DNA of 64,000 nt from JBFYTX01 sp963739515 (GCA_963739515.1 CAVUAO010000002.1:62001-126000); one strand, 5' to 3'. Shown: positions 44,167 through 53,639, counted from the stretch's first letter. The notes: generated by a model not told the origin, from the sequence alone. Translations and numbers: made by a program.

Positions 44167-45297
44167 TTACTGGAAGTGCCGCTGCCTTACCGGTTCGCTG
44201 GGCGCCTCGCTCTGGGTCGGCAGCCGCCGCTTGCTGAACAAAGGACGCCGCAGGAAGGAAGGCATATCGAGCTCGTCCTCGGTCTTCATGTTCTTCAGAA
44301 TCTTGTTGAGCTCTTCCTCTTCCTGGTTCACTTTGCCCATCCCCAGCTTGGCATGGAAGCCGGTGGTGATGAGGGTGATCTTGACCTCGTTCTCCATCGA
44401 CGGGTCATTGGCGACACCGAAGATGATGTTGGCTTCCGGGTCAACGGCCTGTTTGATGACGTCGGCGGCCTGGTTGACCTCGAATAGCGAGAGGCTGTTG
44501 CCGCCCACCACGTTGAACAGGACGGCTTTGGAGCCCTCGATGGAAACATCGAGCAGCGGGCTGGCCAGCGCTTCCTTGGCGGCGTCGATGGCGCGGTTCT
44601 GTCCCGTCCCCTTACCGATGGACATCCACGCAGGTCCGGCATCTTTCATGATGGCCTTTACGTCGGCAAAGTCGAGGTTAATCATGCCCGGTGTGGTGAT
44701 GACCTCGGCGATGGCCTGGACGCCGTGCCTCAGCACATCATCGGCCAGTTTAAAGGCGCTGTCCACGCCGGTCTTGTGGTCGCAGAGGGTCATCAGGCGG
44801 TCGTTCGGGATGATTATCAGCGTATCGACCTTGTCGATAAGATTTTCAATCCCCTCTTCCGCCGTCTCCATGCGATGTACGCCCTCGAAGGCGAACGGTT
44901 TGGTGACCACGGCGATGGTGAGAGCGCCGCTGTGTTTGGATATCTCCGCCACGATGGGAATCGCGCCGGTGCCGGTGCCGCCGCCCATGCCGGCGGTAAC
45001 AAATACCATGTCCGCCCCGGAGATGAGTTCCTTCAGTTCGTCGCGGTTTTCCTCGGCGGCTTTAGCCCCGATGATGTGGTCGCCGCCCGCACCCAGGCCC
45101 TTGGTCAGCTTTGGCCCGAGCTGGACGCATACCGGGGCTTCACAGACCGCCAGGGCCTGGGCGTCAGTGTTCATCGCGATGAACTCGACACCCTGGATGT
45201 TCTCTCTGACCATGCGGGTCACGGCGTTGCTGCCGCCGCCACCCAGACCGATTACTTTTATCTTAGCTGGACTGGCTACGAAACTTGTTCTTGCCAT
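44167..45297 (-). CDS. ftsZ: Cell-division GTPase FtsZ
   Basis: This 376-aa tubulin homologue forms the division ring. The GTP-binding signature GGGTGTG is at residues 105-111, the T7 loop NLDFADVK further on, and the C-terminal docking peptide LDMPSFLRR lies before a short basic tail (FSKRR) that can take part in FtsA or membrane contacts. ATG 45297 follows GGAGGAGGAC. It is last in the four-gene division operon. Confidence 0.97.
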   Translation of the reverse strand: MARTSFVASPAKIKVIGLGGGGSNAVTRMVRENIQGVEFIAMNTDAQALAVCEAPVCVQLGPKLTKGLGAGGDHIIGAKAAEENRDELKELISGADMVFVTAGMGGGTGTGAIPIVAEISKHSGALTIAVVTKPFAFEGVHRMETAEEGIENLIDKVDTLIIIPNDRLMTLCDHKTGVDSAFKLADDVLRHGVQAIAEVITTPGMINLDFADVKAIMKDAGPAWMSIGKGTGQNRAIDAAKEALASPLLDVSIEGSKAVLFNVVGGNSLSLFEVNQAADVIKQAVDPEANIIFGVANDPSMENEVKITLITTGFHAKLGMGKVNQEEEELNKILKNMKTEDELDMPSFLRRPLFSKRRLPTQSEAPSEPVRQRHFQ

Positions 45298-46559
45298 GTC
45301 CTCCTCCTTTCAATACTATTTTGAATATTTTCTTTATCATTAGTCGAACAGCTTTTTAAGCTGGATGTGCCAGCGCGTTCAGGGCACCGCCGAACATGCC
45401 CGCCCTTCCATTGCTTCTTGCCCCTGTTTTTGGCGCCCCAGAGCATCAGGCCGACGCCGGTGGCATAGGCCGGGTCGCGCAGGATATCGGCGATGCCGTA
45501 AATATCGGTGGGAGCGCCCACCCTGACCGGGATTCTCAGGATTTCACTCCCCAGCGAAGCGATGCCGACCAGGTTGGAGCTGCCGCCGGTAAGTACCAGC
45601 CCTGCCGGTACCAGCGTATCGTAGTCCGAGGTCGGCATTTCCAGCAGGATTAGCTTCAGGATTTCTTCGACCCTGGCCCGGATGATATCGCAGAGGTCCT
45701 GGTAGGAGACGCCGTGCCCGTCCTTGGATATGGCCGGTGAGGTATCTGTCTTGGCGTCGTAAACGGGCATGACGCTGCCGTACTTTTTCTTCATTTCCTC
45801 GGCGATTTCAAACGGGAGTCCCAGGCCGATGGCGATATCACGGGTGAGCTGATATCCCGCTACCGGCAGGATGGAGGTGTGCCAGATGCTGCCCTCTCTG
45901 AAGACGGCGACATCCGTGGTGCCGCCCCCGATATCCGCCATGATGACGCCTACCTGCTTTTCATCTTCGGTGAGGATGGCCTCACTGCTGGCCAGGGGCT
46001 CCAGGACCAGGTCCTCGATGTCTATCCCGATACTGCGTATGCATTTCACGAGATTCTGAATGGAGGTTACGGCCGCGGTAATAACGTGTGTCTCTACGTC
46101 AAGGCGAAATCCGTGCATACCGACCGGGTTCTTGACACCGGGCTGACCGTCCACGGTATAGCTCCGCGGGATGACATGCAGCAGTCTGCGGTCGGTGGCC
46201 GTTTTGACGCTTTGGGCGGAGGCAAGAACTCGTTTTAAATCATCCGGTCGCACGACCCTGTCGTTGCGGGTAATGGCCACGACGCCGTGGTTATTCATCG
46301 AGGATACGTGACGGCCGGTAACGCCGATATAAGCTGATTCTACCTTGCAGGCGCTGGTCTGTTCGGCTTTCCTTACAGATTCGCGAATCGATTCTCTGGC
46401 TTCATTGATGTTGACCACCAGCCCTTTATGCAGTCCCTTAGACGGGGTAATCCCCACACCCACGACGCGAGGGCTGCCCCCATCGCTGATATCTGCCAGG
46501 ATGGTGCATATTTTGGTAGTGCCGACATCAATTGCACCTATTACATTTCTCTTTTTCAT
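45276..46559 (-). CDS. ftsA: Cell-division protein FtsA, 3' end probably frameshifted
   Basis: This actin-fold protein anchors FtsZ to the membrane. GAIDVGTTKICTILAD (phosphate 1), the 1C domain, MADIGGGTTDVAVF (phosphate 2) and LVLTGGSSNLVGI are normal. As read, the last 30 residues run through the ftsZ ribosome site and overlap ftsZ by 22 bp. Another frame ends HIQLKKLFD at 45340, exactly the kind of amphipathic tail FtsA needs; one missing base near 45375 would join them and give the natural C-terminus. The start at 46559 has GGAGGGCAG before it. Confidence 0.93.
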   Translation of the reverse strand: MKKRNVIGAIDVGTTKICTILADISDGGSPRVVGVGITPSKGLHKGLVVNINEARESIRESVRKAEQTSACKVESAYIGVTGRHVSSMNNHGVVAITRNDRVVRPDDLKRVLASAQSVKTATDRRLLHVIPRSYTVDGQPGVKNPVGMHGFRLDVETHVITAAVTSIQNLVKCIRSIGIDIEDLVLEPLASSEAILTEDEKQVGVIMADIGGGTTDVAVFREGSIWHTSILPVAGYQLTRDIAIGLGLPFEIAEEMKKKYGSVMPVYDAKTDTSPAISKDGHGVSYQDLCDIIRARVEEILKLILLEMPTSDYDTLVPAGLVLTGGSSNLVGIASLGSEILRIPVRVGAPTDIYGIADILRDPAYATGVGLMLWGAKNRGKKQWKGGHVRRCPERAGTSSLKSCSTNDKENIQNSIERRRTWQEQVS

Positions 46560-46653
46560 CTGCCCTCCTTAGTAACTGGATTATTCTTTGGTTTTGCGGA
46601 TACCCCGTTTTTACATATATTTGTGAAACCTCCTTTCAGAATCTCGTTTTATT

Positions 46654-47706
46654 CTAAGCGGCAAAAAATTCCACCTTAATCTTTTGGAGTAATGCCGGCC
46701 GCCGCCAGCCCTGTAGCCTGGCAATGGTCAGGAAATCATGGTCGACGGTCGCGGCATAGCAGTCATCCTGCGCGATAATGTGTTCCGCCACTCTCAGCTT
46801 GGCGCTCCGGCTCCGCGGATTGGCGCGTATCTCGGCGGCTGAGGGGGTGATGACTTTTTTATTGATAATCCTCAGACTCGGTATGTGCCCGCAGACACAG
46901 ACCGGGGTCTCCGGCGGGCAGATACAGCCCCTGGCTTCTTTTTGCATAAACTGCTTGACGATGCGGTCTTCCAGCGAGTGATAGGTAATTACCACCAGCC
47001 GGCCCTCGTAGCCGAGCAGGTCCACCGCCTGCTTTAACGCTGATTCCAGGTGTTCCAGTTCGTTATTCACGGCGATGCGCAGCGCCTGGAAAGTCCTGGT
47101 GGCCGGGTGCAGCCTGCCGTGGCGGCCGACCGCCTTCTCGATTAATTGGGCCAGCTGGCGGGTTGTCTCTATGGGTCTTTCTTTCACGATGGACCGGGCG
47201 ATGCGCTGGCTCTGGCTTTCCTCGCCGTAGGTCCTGATGATACTGGCGAGCCTCGCTTCCGGGACCGTATTGACGATGTCGGCGGCGGTCGTCCTCTGTC
47301 CCGGGCTGAAGCGCATATCGAGCGGGGCGTCATGCTGAAAGCTGAAACCGCGTCCGCTCCCGCTCAGCTGGGGCGAAGAGAGCCCCAGGTCGAAGAGGAT
47401 GCCGTGCACCGGGAAAAAATCGTATTTAACGCAGATGGACTGCAGGTTCACGAAATTATCGTTGACGAGCCGGATGGAGTCCCCGGCGCCCCGGAACCTC
47501 TCCTGGACCGCCTCTATGGCGTTGGGGTCGGCGTCGATGCCGAGCACCTGTCCGCCGGGCGAACTTTTTTCCAGGATAGCGGCGGCGTGTCCCCCGCCGC
47601 CGAGAGTGCCGTCGATATACCGACCGCCTGGCTGGACCGCCAGGGCTTGGATTACCTCGGAGAGCAGGACGGGAGTATGGGTGGAGGCTGGACCGTGTTT
47701 TATCAT
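46654..47706 (-). CDS. rsmH: 16S rRNA (cytosine(1402)-N4)-methyltransferase
   Basis: This 350-aa enzyme methylates C1402 of 16S rRNA. HTPVLLSEVIQAL, YIDGTLGGGGHAAAIL, FDLGLSSPQL and PGGRL-type YEGRLVVITYHSLEDRIVK motifs are present, then RSRSAKLR. ATG 47706 overlaps the mraZ stop as TAATG; the longer frame to 47790 lies inside mraZ. The C-terminus is about 30 residues longer than common and ends VEFFAA. Second gene of the operon. A 94-bp gap with AT-rich sequence separates it from ftsA. Confidence 0.95.
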   Translation of the reverse strand: MIKHGPASTHTPVLLSEVIQALAVQPGGRYIDGTLGGGGHAAAILEKSSPGGQVLGIDADPNAIEAVQERFRGAGDSIRLVNDNFVNLQSICVKYDFFPVHGILFDLGLSSPQLSGSGRGFSFQHDAPLDMRFSPGQRTTAADIVNTVPEARLASIIRTYGEESQSQRIARSIVKERPIETTRQLAQLIEKAVGRHGRLHPATRTFQALRIAVNNELEHLESALKQAVDLLGYEGRLVVITYHSLEDRIVKQFMQKEARGCICPPETPVCVCGHIPSLRIINKKVITPSAAEIRANPRSRSAKLRVAEHIIAQDDCYAATVDHDFLTIARLQGWRRPALLQKIKVEFFAA

Positions 47707-48131
47707 TACCGATTTTCCAGGCTTTCTATGATCTGCCATGCCTGTTCCTGGCTGATGCCCTTCTCTTCCTCCCAGAGTCCCTTGTTCCATATCTCCAGGT
47801 TGGTGTTGACGCCAACGATGGTTATTTCATCAAGAATTTGGGCATGTTCCCGCAGGGGCGCCGGTAGGGCCACCCGGCCCTGCCCGTCAACCCTGGTAAC
47901 GAAGGCCGTGGCAAACAGCGCCCGACTCAGCCGGCGCATTTTGCTGCGTGTCAGTGAGCCGCTGGTGAGTGAGCTGGAGAGCTTTTTCCATTCCGTCACC
48001 GTGTAGGCGGTGATACATTTCTCCGCCCCGACGGTTAATACGAGCCCATCCTTAAGCGCATTTCTGAAACGCGGCGGGATAGGCACCCGGCCCTTGTCAT
48101 CTATTTTATAATCGAATTCACCGTAGAACAT
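47706..48131 (-). CDS. mraZ: Transcriptional regulator MraZ
   Basis: This 141-aa protein has two AbrB-like repeats, each with the D-x3-R signature (DDKGRVPIP near residue 11 and DGQGRVALP near 82). MraZ forms a ring and represses its own division operon by binding repeated TGGG/TGGT boxes, and such an array sits just upstream (48142-48176). First gene of mraZ-rsmH-ftsA-ftsZ. No mur or fts septal-peptidoglycan genes follow, as expected for wall-less Dehalococcoidia. Confidence 0.95.
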   Translation of the reverse strand: MFYGEFDYKIDDKGRVPIPPRFRNALKDGLVLTVGAEKCITAYTVTEWKKLSSSLTSGSLTRSKMRRLSRALFATAFVTRVDGQGRVALPAPLREHAQILDEITIVGVNTNLEIWNKGLWEEEKGISQEQAWQIIESLENR

Positions 48132-48141
48132 ATTATTATCT

Positions 48142-48176
48142 TACCACTATTTACCACTATTTACCATATTTCACCA
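48142..48176 (-). promoter_or_regulatory. MraZ-box array
   Basis: Four TGGT(A/G) boxes on the minus strand begin at exactly 10-bp intervals (plus-strand positions 48142-48146, 48152-48156, 48162-48166, 48172-48176) between the promoter and the mraZ ATG. The spacing of one helical turn is that of known MraZ operators. Confidence 0.85.
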
Positions 48177-48177
48177 T

Positions 48178-48206
48178 TTTATAGCACACTAGGCTTTATT
48201 TGTCAA
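48178..48206 (-). promoter_or_regulatory. Promoter of the mraZ operon
   Basis: On the minus strand TTGACA (48201-48206) and TATAAA (48178-48183) are 17 bp apart, with the MraZ boxes directly downstream over the start of transcription, so repression would block initiation. Confidence 0.8.
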
Positions 48207-48348
48207 GTATTTTGCCGGAAATATTTTACGTTTGTGACGAATACGTGATTTCGTGGGGTGAAAAGTCTAATGGGGAAATGACTCCGCGGCAGTACTTTCG
48301 CCCTAGGCGTCAAGTGTGATACAATATAATTTGTTTTGTGTAACGAAG

Positions 48349-48837
48349 ATGATTAATATCGGTATACTTACTATCAGCGATAAGGGTTCCCGGGGCGAGC
48401 GCCAGGACAAAAGCGGCGAGGCTATCCGGGCGATTGTTATCTCGAATGAAAAGCGCCGTCGTTAAATACGATATTGTCCCCGATGAAGCTGATATTATCT
48501 CCGGCAAGCTTACCGATTGGGCGGATGGGGGCGATGTTGACGTTGTCCTGACCACCGGCGGCACCGGGCTGAGCGCGCGCGACGTTACCCCGGAAGCGAC
48601 CCTCGTCGGTCATCGATAAAGAGGTGCCCGGTATCGCCGAAGCCATGCGGGCTAAATCCTTGGAAAAAACGCCGATGGCGATGTTGAGCCGGGCGGTGGC
48701 CGGTCTGCGCGGGCAAGTGCCTTATCATCAATTTGCCGGGCAGCCCGAAAGCGGTGCAGGAATGTCTGGAGGTTGTCTTGCCGGCCCTTCCCCACGCCGT
48801 GGAAATTATTAAAGGAGAGGTGACGGAGCAACCGTGA
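48349..48837 (+). pseudogene. MoaB/MogA-type molybdopterin-binding protein, three frameshifts
   Basis: Pieces in three successive frames together match a full MogA/MoaB protein of about 161 aa: INIGILTISDKGSRGERQDK, then DEADIISGKLTDWADGGDVD and LTTGGTGLSARDVTPEAT, then VIDKEVPGIAEAMR, then CLIINLPGSPKAVQECLE. Each join needs one base removed (near 48436, 48605 and 48720). Such proteins adenylate molybdopterin. Three breaks in under 500 bp favour real decay over sequencing error. Only 25 bp separate it from trmD. Confidence 0.85.
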
Positions 48838-48862
48838 GGTACGCCGGGATAGGTTCAGATCG

Positions 48863-49624
48863 ATGCGCATCGATATTTTGACGCTGTTTCCGCAGATGTT
48901 TGACGCGCCGTTCAATTACGGCATTTTCCAGCGGGCGATTGATCACGGACTGGTCGGTATCAACGTGCACAATATCCGCGACCATACTCACGATAAGCAC
49001 CACACCGCCGATGACTATCCTTATGGTGGCGGTGCCGGCATGGTGCTGCGTCCCGGCCCTATTTTTGAAGCGGTGGAAGCCATCCGGGGCAGCGTCGTCG
49101 AAGAAGAAAGGGACTTCCCCGTGATTCTCCTTACCCCCCAGGGCCGGCTTTTGTCCCAGCCGGTGGCCCTCGAGCTTTCGCGGCAGCGCCACCTGGTCTT
49201 TATCTGCGGCCACTATGAGGGCGTCGACGAGCGGGTGCGCGAGCACCTGGCTACCGACGAAATCAGCATCGGCGACTATGTTCTGACCGGCGGCGAAGTG
49301 CCGGCGCTGGTGGTCATCGACGCCGTCTTGAGACTTTTGCCGGGGGTGCTGGGCTCTGAAGAGTCGCCGCTGGAGGATTCTCATGCCAGCGGACTTTTGG
49401 AATATCCCCAGTATACCCGCCCGGCCGATTTCCGCGGGTGGACCGTGCCGGAGGTCCTGCTTTCCGGGAACCATGCTGAAATTGCCAAGTGGCGACGGGA
49501 ACAGGTCATCCGCCGCACGATGGAGCGCCGCCCCGACCTTTTGAATAAGGCCAATCTGGGCCTTGAAGATAAAAAACTGGTCGAACGCCTGAAGACCCGC
49601 CGGTCTCGGGCTGGTAACGAATAG
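48863..49624 (+). CDS. trmD: tRNA (guanine(37)-N1)-methyltransferase
   Basis: This 253-aa knotted SPOUT methyltransferase modifies G37 of tRNAs. MRIDILTLFPQMFDAPFNYG starts it, GGGAGMVLRPGPI follows, CGHYEGVDERVREH and ISIGDYVLTGGE form the SAM knot, and the C-terminal domain has the usual RRPDLL block. It is 11 bp ahead of rplS, the standard trmD-rplS pairing. Confidence 0.96.
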   Translation: MRIDILTLFPQMFDAPFNYGIFQRAIDHGLVGINVHNIRDHTHDKHHTADDYPYGGGAGMVLRPGPIFEAVEAIRGSVVEEERDFPVILLTPQGRLLSQPVALELSRQRHLVFICGHYEGVDERVREHLATDEISIGDYVLTGGEVPALVVIDAVLRLLPGVLGSEESPLEDSHASGLLEYPQYTRPADFRGWTVPEVLLSGNHAEIAKWRREQVIRRTMERRPDLLNKANLGLEDKKLVERLKTRRSRAGNE

Positions 49625-49635
49625 GGAGTCTTAAC

Positions 49636-50277
49636 ATGGATGTTTCATCGCTGGTTGAAATCAAAAAGAACCCGAAAATACCGGACATCGCCCCCGGCGA
49701 TACCGTCCGGGTCAGCGCTAAGATCGTAGAAGGCGGCAAAGAGCGCATCCAGGTCTTCCAGGGCGTGGTCATCAAGATTAAGCGCGGCGGTAACGGCGCC
49801 GGCTTTACCGTCAGACATGTCGCCTACGGTGTTGGCGTGGAGCGCACCTTCCCGTACAATTCGCCGCTGGTAGAAAAAGTGGAGATTGTCCGCCAGGGCA
49901 AGGTGCGCCGTTCCCGGCTTTACTATCTGCGCGGACTCAGCGGCAAGGAAGCCCGCCGCAAGATAAAGCGCGTCGAGAGGAAAGTCAGGGAGCAGGTAGG
50001 TGAGGAACTGTTGGTGGCGCCGCCGGAAGAAGAAGTTATCGAGCCCGTCGCCGCCGAAGTAAAACCGGAAGTCGCTGCCCCCGCCCCAGCTGCTCCCGAA
50101 GCCAAGGCTGCGACCGAAACCAAACCCGCGCCCGAAGCGAAAGCTGTGCCGGAGGCAAAGGCGGCCAAACCGGTCGAGCCGGTGAAGTCGGAGGCGGTCG
50201 CCGAAAAACCCGCCGCCCCGGAAGCGAAAGCCGCCCCACCCGCCGAGGCTAAAGAAACAGAACCGCCCAAATCATAA
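49636..50277 (+). CDS. rplS: Ribosomal protein L19 with long C-terminal extension
   Basis: Residues 1-115 are a normal bL19 (IPDIAPGDTVRVSAKI, ERIQVFQGVVI, FTVRHVAYGVGVERTFP, RRSRLYYLRGLSGKEARRKI). The remaining 95 or so residues are an Ala/Pro/Lys/Glu-rich tail made of loose repeats such as EAKAAPEAKA, probably disordered. bL19 usually ends near 115-120 aa. The tail has a codon bias like that of the core and ends in a clean stop, with priA 28 bp on, so it is not a read-through artefact of a lost stop in an obvious way. Confidence 0.95.
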   Translation: MDVSSLVEIKKNPKIPDIAPGDTVRVSAKIVEGGKERIQVFQGVVIKIKRGGNGAGFTVRHVAYGVGVERTFPYNSPLVEKVEIVRQGKVRRSRLYYLRGLSGKEARRKIKRVERKVREQVGEELLVAPPEEEVIEPVAAEVKPEVAAPAPAAPEAKAATETKPAPEAKAVPEAKAAKPVEPVKSEAVAEKPAAPEAKAAPPAEAKETEPPKS

Positions 50278-50305
50278 ACGCCGTCGGGTCGTGCCGGAGG
50301 CTGGT

Positions 50306-52719
50306 ATGAAATATGCCGAGGTCAGTGTCAATTCACCGGCCGCCCGGCGTCGCACTTTTTCTTACGCCGTTCCTCCGGGTATGGATGTCCGCGAGGGACA
50401 GGCGGTCCTCGTTCCTTTCGGCGAGAAAGTCCTCCAGGGCGTTGTTCTGGAGCTGACCGACATCCCCGCTGTGGAAGACACCCGCGAGATAATCGATATT
50501 CTTGAGCCGCTTCCGGTTTTATCGCCGAATCACTTATCCCTGGCGCGCTGGATTCGCGATTATTACCTTGCGCCGCTGTTCGACGCGGTGGCTTTAATGC
50601 TGCCCCCGGGGTTCGAGCGGCGCGCCGTTACTTTCGTCAGCCCGGCGCGAACCGATATCGGCCCTTCCTCCCTGAACGACGACCAGCAGAAAATTCTCGA
50701 GCTTGTTGCCGGGCAGGAGAGGGTCGAGCTGAAAAGGCTGGAGAAAGCCCTCGGCAAGAAAAAGGCTTCATCCCTCGTGTCGTCGATGGTGCGGCATGGG
50801 CTCCTCTCCCGCAGCTATGAGCTGACGCACGTCCGGATAAAGCCCAAGAAAGAACTTTACCTGAGTCTAACCGGCGATATCAGTAAAGCCACGGAGCTGC
50901 CTCTTAAACAGGCGGCCCTTTTCCATTTGTTAATCGAAAAGAAAGTGCCGCTTTCCTGGGCGGAAGCCCGGAAACAGACCGGCGGCAACAAGTCTGTCGC
51001 TGCTGCCCTGGTACGCCGCGGGCTGGCCGCCTTTCAGGAGGTGGAAGTCCGCCGCGAGCCGATTTCCTATGATAATATTACCTCTTCTTTTCCTTTGACC
51101 CTCACCGCCGACCAGCAGTCTGCATTTAATGCCGTGAAAGCCGGTTTAGGACGGGCGGCCGGGGTCAATGCCGGACCTGAAGTTTATTTGCTGCACGGCG
51201 TTACCGGCAGCGGTAAGACTGAGGTGTATTTACAGGCCCTGGCGGAGGCGGTAAAATTGGGTAAAAAAGGCATCGTCCTGGTGCCTGAGATTGCCCTGAC
51301 CCCCCAGACCATCGAGCGTTTTGCCTCCCGTTTTCCCCACCGCGTGGCGGTACTGCACAGTCGACTCTCCCTGGGAGAGCAATATGACGAGTGGCACCGC
51401 ATCCGCCGCGGTGACTTCGATGTCGTCATCGGGTCGCGGAGCGCTATCTTCGCGCCGCAGCCGGACCTCGGCTTGATCGTCATTGACGAGGAGCACGAGT
51501 GGACCTATAAGCAGGACAATTCGCCACATTATCACGCGCGGGCGGTGGCTATCAGGCTGGCCGGGTTTACCGGTGCCGTGGTGCTCCTGGGCAGCGCCAC
51601 GCCGGACGTCGAGTCCTATTTTAAAGCGCAAAACGGCGAATATACGCTGTTAAAGCTCCCCGAGCGTATCGTCCCCACCGCCGGGGCGCCTTTACCCCGG
51701 GTGGAGGTCGTCGATATGAGGGAGGAGCTTAAAGCGGGCAACCTCGGCATTTTCAGTCGGTCGCTGACGCGCGCTATCAACGAAGCCATTGCCGCCGGGG
51801 AGCAGATAATTCTTTTTCTCAACCGGCGCGGCGGCGCCACCTTTATCCAGTGCCGGAACTGCGGTTTCGTGCTGCGCTGCCGCCGCTGTGATGTGCCTCT
51901 CGCCCAGAATATCGCCGGGGATACCCTGGTCTGCCACCAGTGCGGCTATCAGACCCCGGTCCCGCCGGTCTGCCCCAGGTGTGCCGGTCGCCAGTTGAAG
52001 TTTTTGGGCGCCGGGACCCAGAAGCTGGAGCAGGAAACGCGTTTCGCTTTTCCCCGCGCCCGCCAGCTTCGCTGGGATAGCGACGTTATCACCGGCAGGA
52101 CCTCCCACGAGGCGATTTTGCAGAAATTCCGCACCCGCCAGGCGGAAATCCTCATCGGCACCCAGATGATTGCCAAGGGACTGGACATCCCCTCGGTGAC
52201 GCTGGTCGGTGTTGTCAGCGCGGATACTTCGCTTAATCTCCCCGATTTCCGCTCCGGCGAGAGGACGTTCCAGTTGCTGAGCCAGGTCGCGGCCGGGCCG
52301 GGCGCGGGCCTTCGGGCGGACGCGTCGTTATCCAGACCTTTTCCCCCGAGCACTATGCCATACAGGCGGCCGCCCGCCACGACTACGCTTCTTTTTACGA
52401 GCAGGAAATCGCCTATCGCCGGCAGCTTCATAATCCTCCGTTCACCCGCCTCGCCAGTCTGGTCTATGTCCACACCAACGAAGCTATCTGCCAGCGGGAG
52501 GCGGAAAAAATGAAACAGCGACTTGCCGGGGAAATGGCCGCCCGTGGCGTCGCCGGCATTGAAATCATCGGTCCCGCCCCCGCCTTTATCCGCCGCCTCA
52601 GAGGGCGGTTCCGCTGGCAGCTCGTCCTGCGCGGCTCCGGGCTGACGGACTTTTTAGCGCCGCTGGCTTTGCCGCAGGGCTGGACGATAAATATTGACCC
52701 CGTGAGTCTGGTTCAGTAA
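50306..52719 (+). CDS. priA: Primosomal helicase PriA, frame broken near the 3' end
   Basis: This 3'-5' helicase restarts stalled replication forks. Walker A GVTGSGKTEVYLQAL, VIDEEHEWTYKQDN (DEEH box), GSATPDVESYFKA and the zinc-binding cysteines (CRNCGF, CRRCDVPL, CHQCGYQ, CPRCAGR) are clear. At 52291 a G is missing (GTCGCGG-CCGGG; expected motif VAGRAGRG), so the plain frame ends wrongly at 52513, while the true C-terminus (VIQTFSPEHYAIQAA to NIDPVSLVQ) is in the next frame to 52719. Corrected length is about 804 aa. ATG 50306 follows CCGGAGG. Confidence 0.93.
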
Positions 52720-52756
52720 ACTAAAAGTAGGAGACATAGTAAACTGCATCTCCGGC

Positions 52757-52848
52757 AAAGGGAGTGAAAATAAGAGAGGGGTGAAACTCCTCTCTAAAGC
52801 CTCCTCCCCCTCTCCTGCCGGGAGAGGGGGATAAAGGGGGTAAGGTTA
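52757..52848. repeat. Dispersed GC-rich repeat, short copy
   Basis: Contains GAGAGGGGTGAAACTCCTCT and CCCCCTCTCCTGCCGGGAGA then GGGGGATAAAGGGGGTAAGG. Both halves fold into hairpins (AGAGGgg-ctCCTCT; CCCTCTCctgccgGGAGAGGG). It lies between priA and def. Confidence 0.7.
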
Positions 52849-52869
52849 AAATATACTAAAGGAGACCAC

Positions 52870-53358
52870 ATGGCGGTTTTGCCTATCAGGACTCTGCCCG
52901 ACCTTGTGCTGCGGCGCAAGGCAAAACGCATTTCGACCGTTGATAAGTCGGTGAAAAAGCTTATCGCGGATATGCGCGAGACGCTGCACGCTGACGTTGG
53001 CAGGGTAGGGCTGGCTGCCCCTCAGGTGGGCGTCTCCCTGCGCGCGACGGTCATTTGTCTGCCGGAAGGCGAGGATATTATCCTGATAAACCCGGAGATC
53101 GTGCGCCGCAAGGGCCAGCGTCTCGTCAGCGAGGGGTGCCTCAGCATCCCGGGCTATGTCGGGGAGCTTTTCCGGGCGGAGTCGGTTACCGCTAAAGGCC
53201 TTGACCTTGCCGGCAAGCCGGTCCGCATCAAGGCGGAGGGCCTGCTTTCCCAGGCGCTCGAACACGAGACCGACCATCTTAACGGCGTGCTTTACATCGA
53301 CCGCATGGAAAACCCGGAGACGCTGCGTAAAATCGAGCCTGAGGATACTGAAATTTAG
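52870..53358 (+). CDS. def: Peptide deformylase
   Basis: This 162-aa metalloenzyme removes the N-formyl group from new proteins. All three motifs are present: GLAAPQVGV (47-55), EGCLS with metal ligand C90 and the HETDH site with H132, E133 and H136. Length and start (AAAGGAGACC before ATG) are usual. Confidence 0.97.
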   Translation: MAVLPIRTLPDLVLRRKAKRISTVDKSVKKLIADMRETLHADVGRVGLAAPQVGVSLRATVICLPEGEDIILINPEIVRRKGQRLVSEGCLSIPGYVGELFRAESVTAKGLDLAGKPVRIKAEGLLSQALEHETDHLNGVLYIDRMENPETLRKIEPEDTEI

Positions 53359-53371
53359 GTTCTATCGTTCT

Positions 53372-53614
53372 TTATGACGAACGATTTCCTTGTTTTTCGG
53401 CGGTAGTTTTTCCGTCTATAAAGTAAAAAAGTTCATCCAGCCTGGACTCGGGGAAGGCTTGCTTCGCCCCGGTGATGAACTTCTCGTTAATTCCCCTTTT
53501 CCCTTCCCGGACGCGATATACCTGGCTCACCGATAGCCCCATGGCTTTGGCCAAAGCCGAGAGGTTATGGTATTTATCGTTGGCCATTTCAAAGACTCTT
53601 GTTTTAATTATCAT
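53372..53614 (-). CDS. Small XRE-type HTH regulator
   Basis: This 80-aa protein is nearly all helix-turn-helix: LSALAKAMGLSVSQVYRVREGKRG as helices 2-3 of a Cro/CI-like fold, then FITGAKQAFPESRLDELFYF. Length matches minimal XRE repressors. Its promoter carries a perfect palindrome (53640-53651) just past the -10 box, a classic autorepression layout, and the core 10 bp recurs on the com promoter at 57010. The start is ATG 53614; a second Met lies nine codons in. Confidence 0.82.
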   Translation of the reverse strand: MIIKTRVFEMANDKYHNLSALAKAMGLSVSQVYRVREGKRGINEKFITGAKQAFPESRLDELFYFIDGKTTAEKQGNRSS

Positions 53615-53639
53615 TGCGATTCAATTATCATTATATAAG

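Noticed and set aside
48142..48176. Regular 10-bp repeat considered as a degenerate CRISPR or iteron
   Set aside because: Unit size, direction and place before mraZ fit MraZ boxes.
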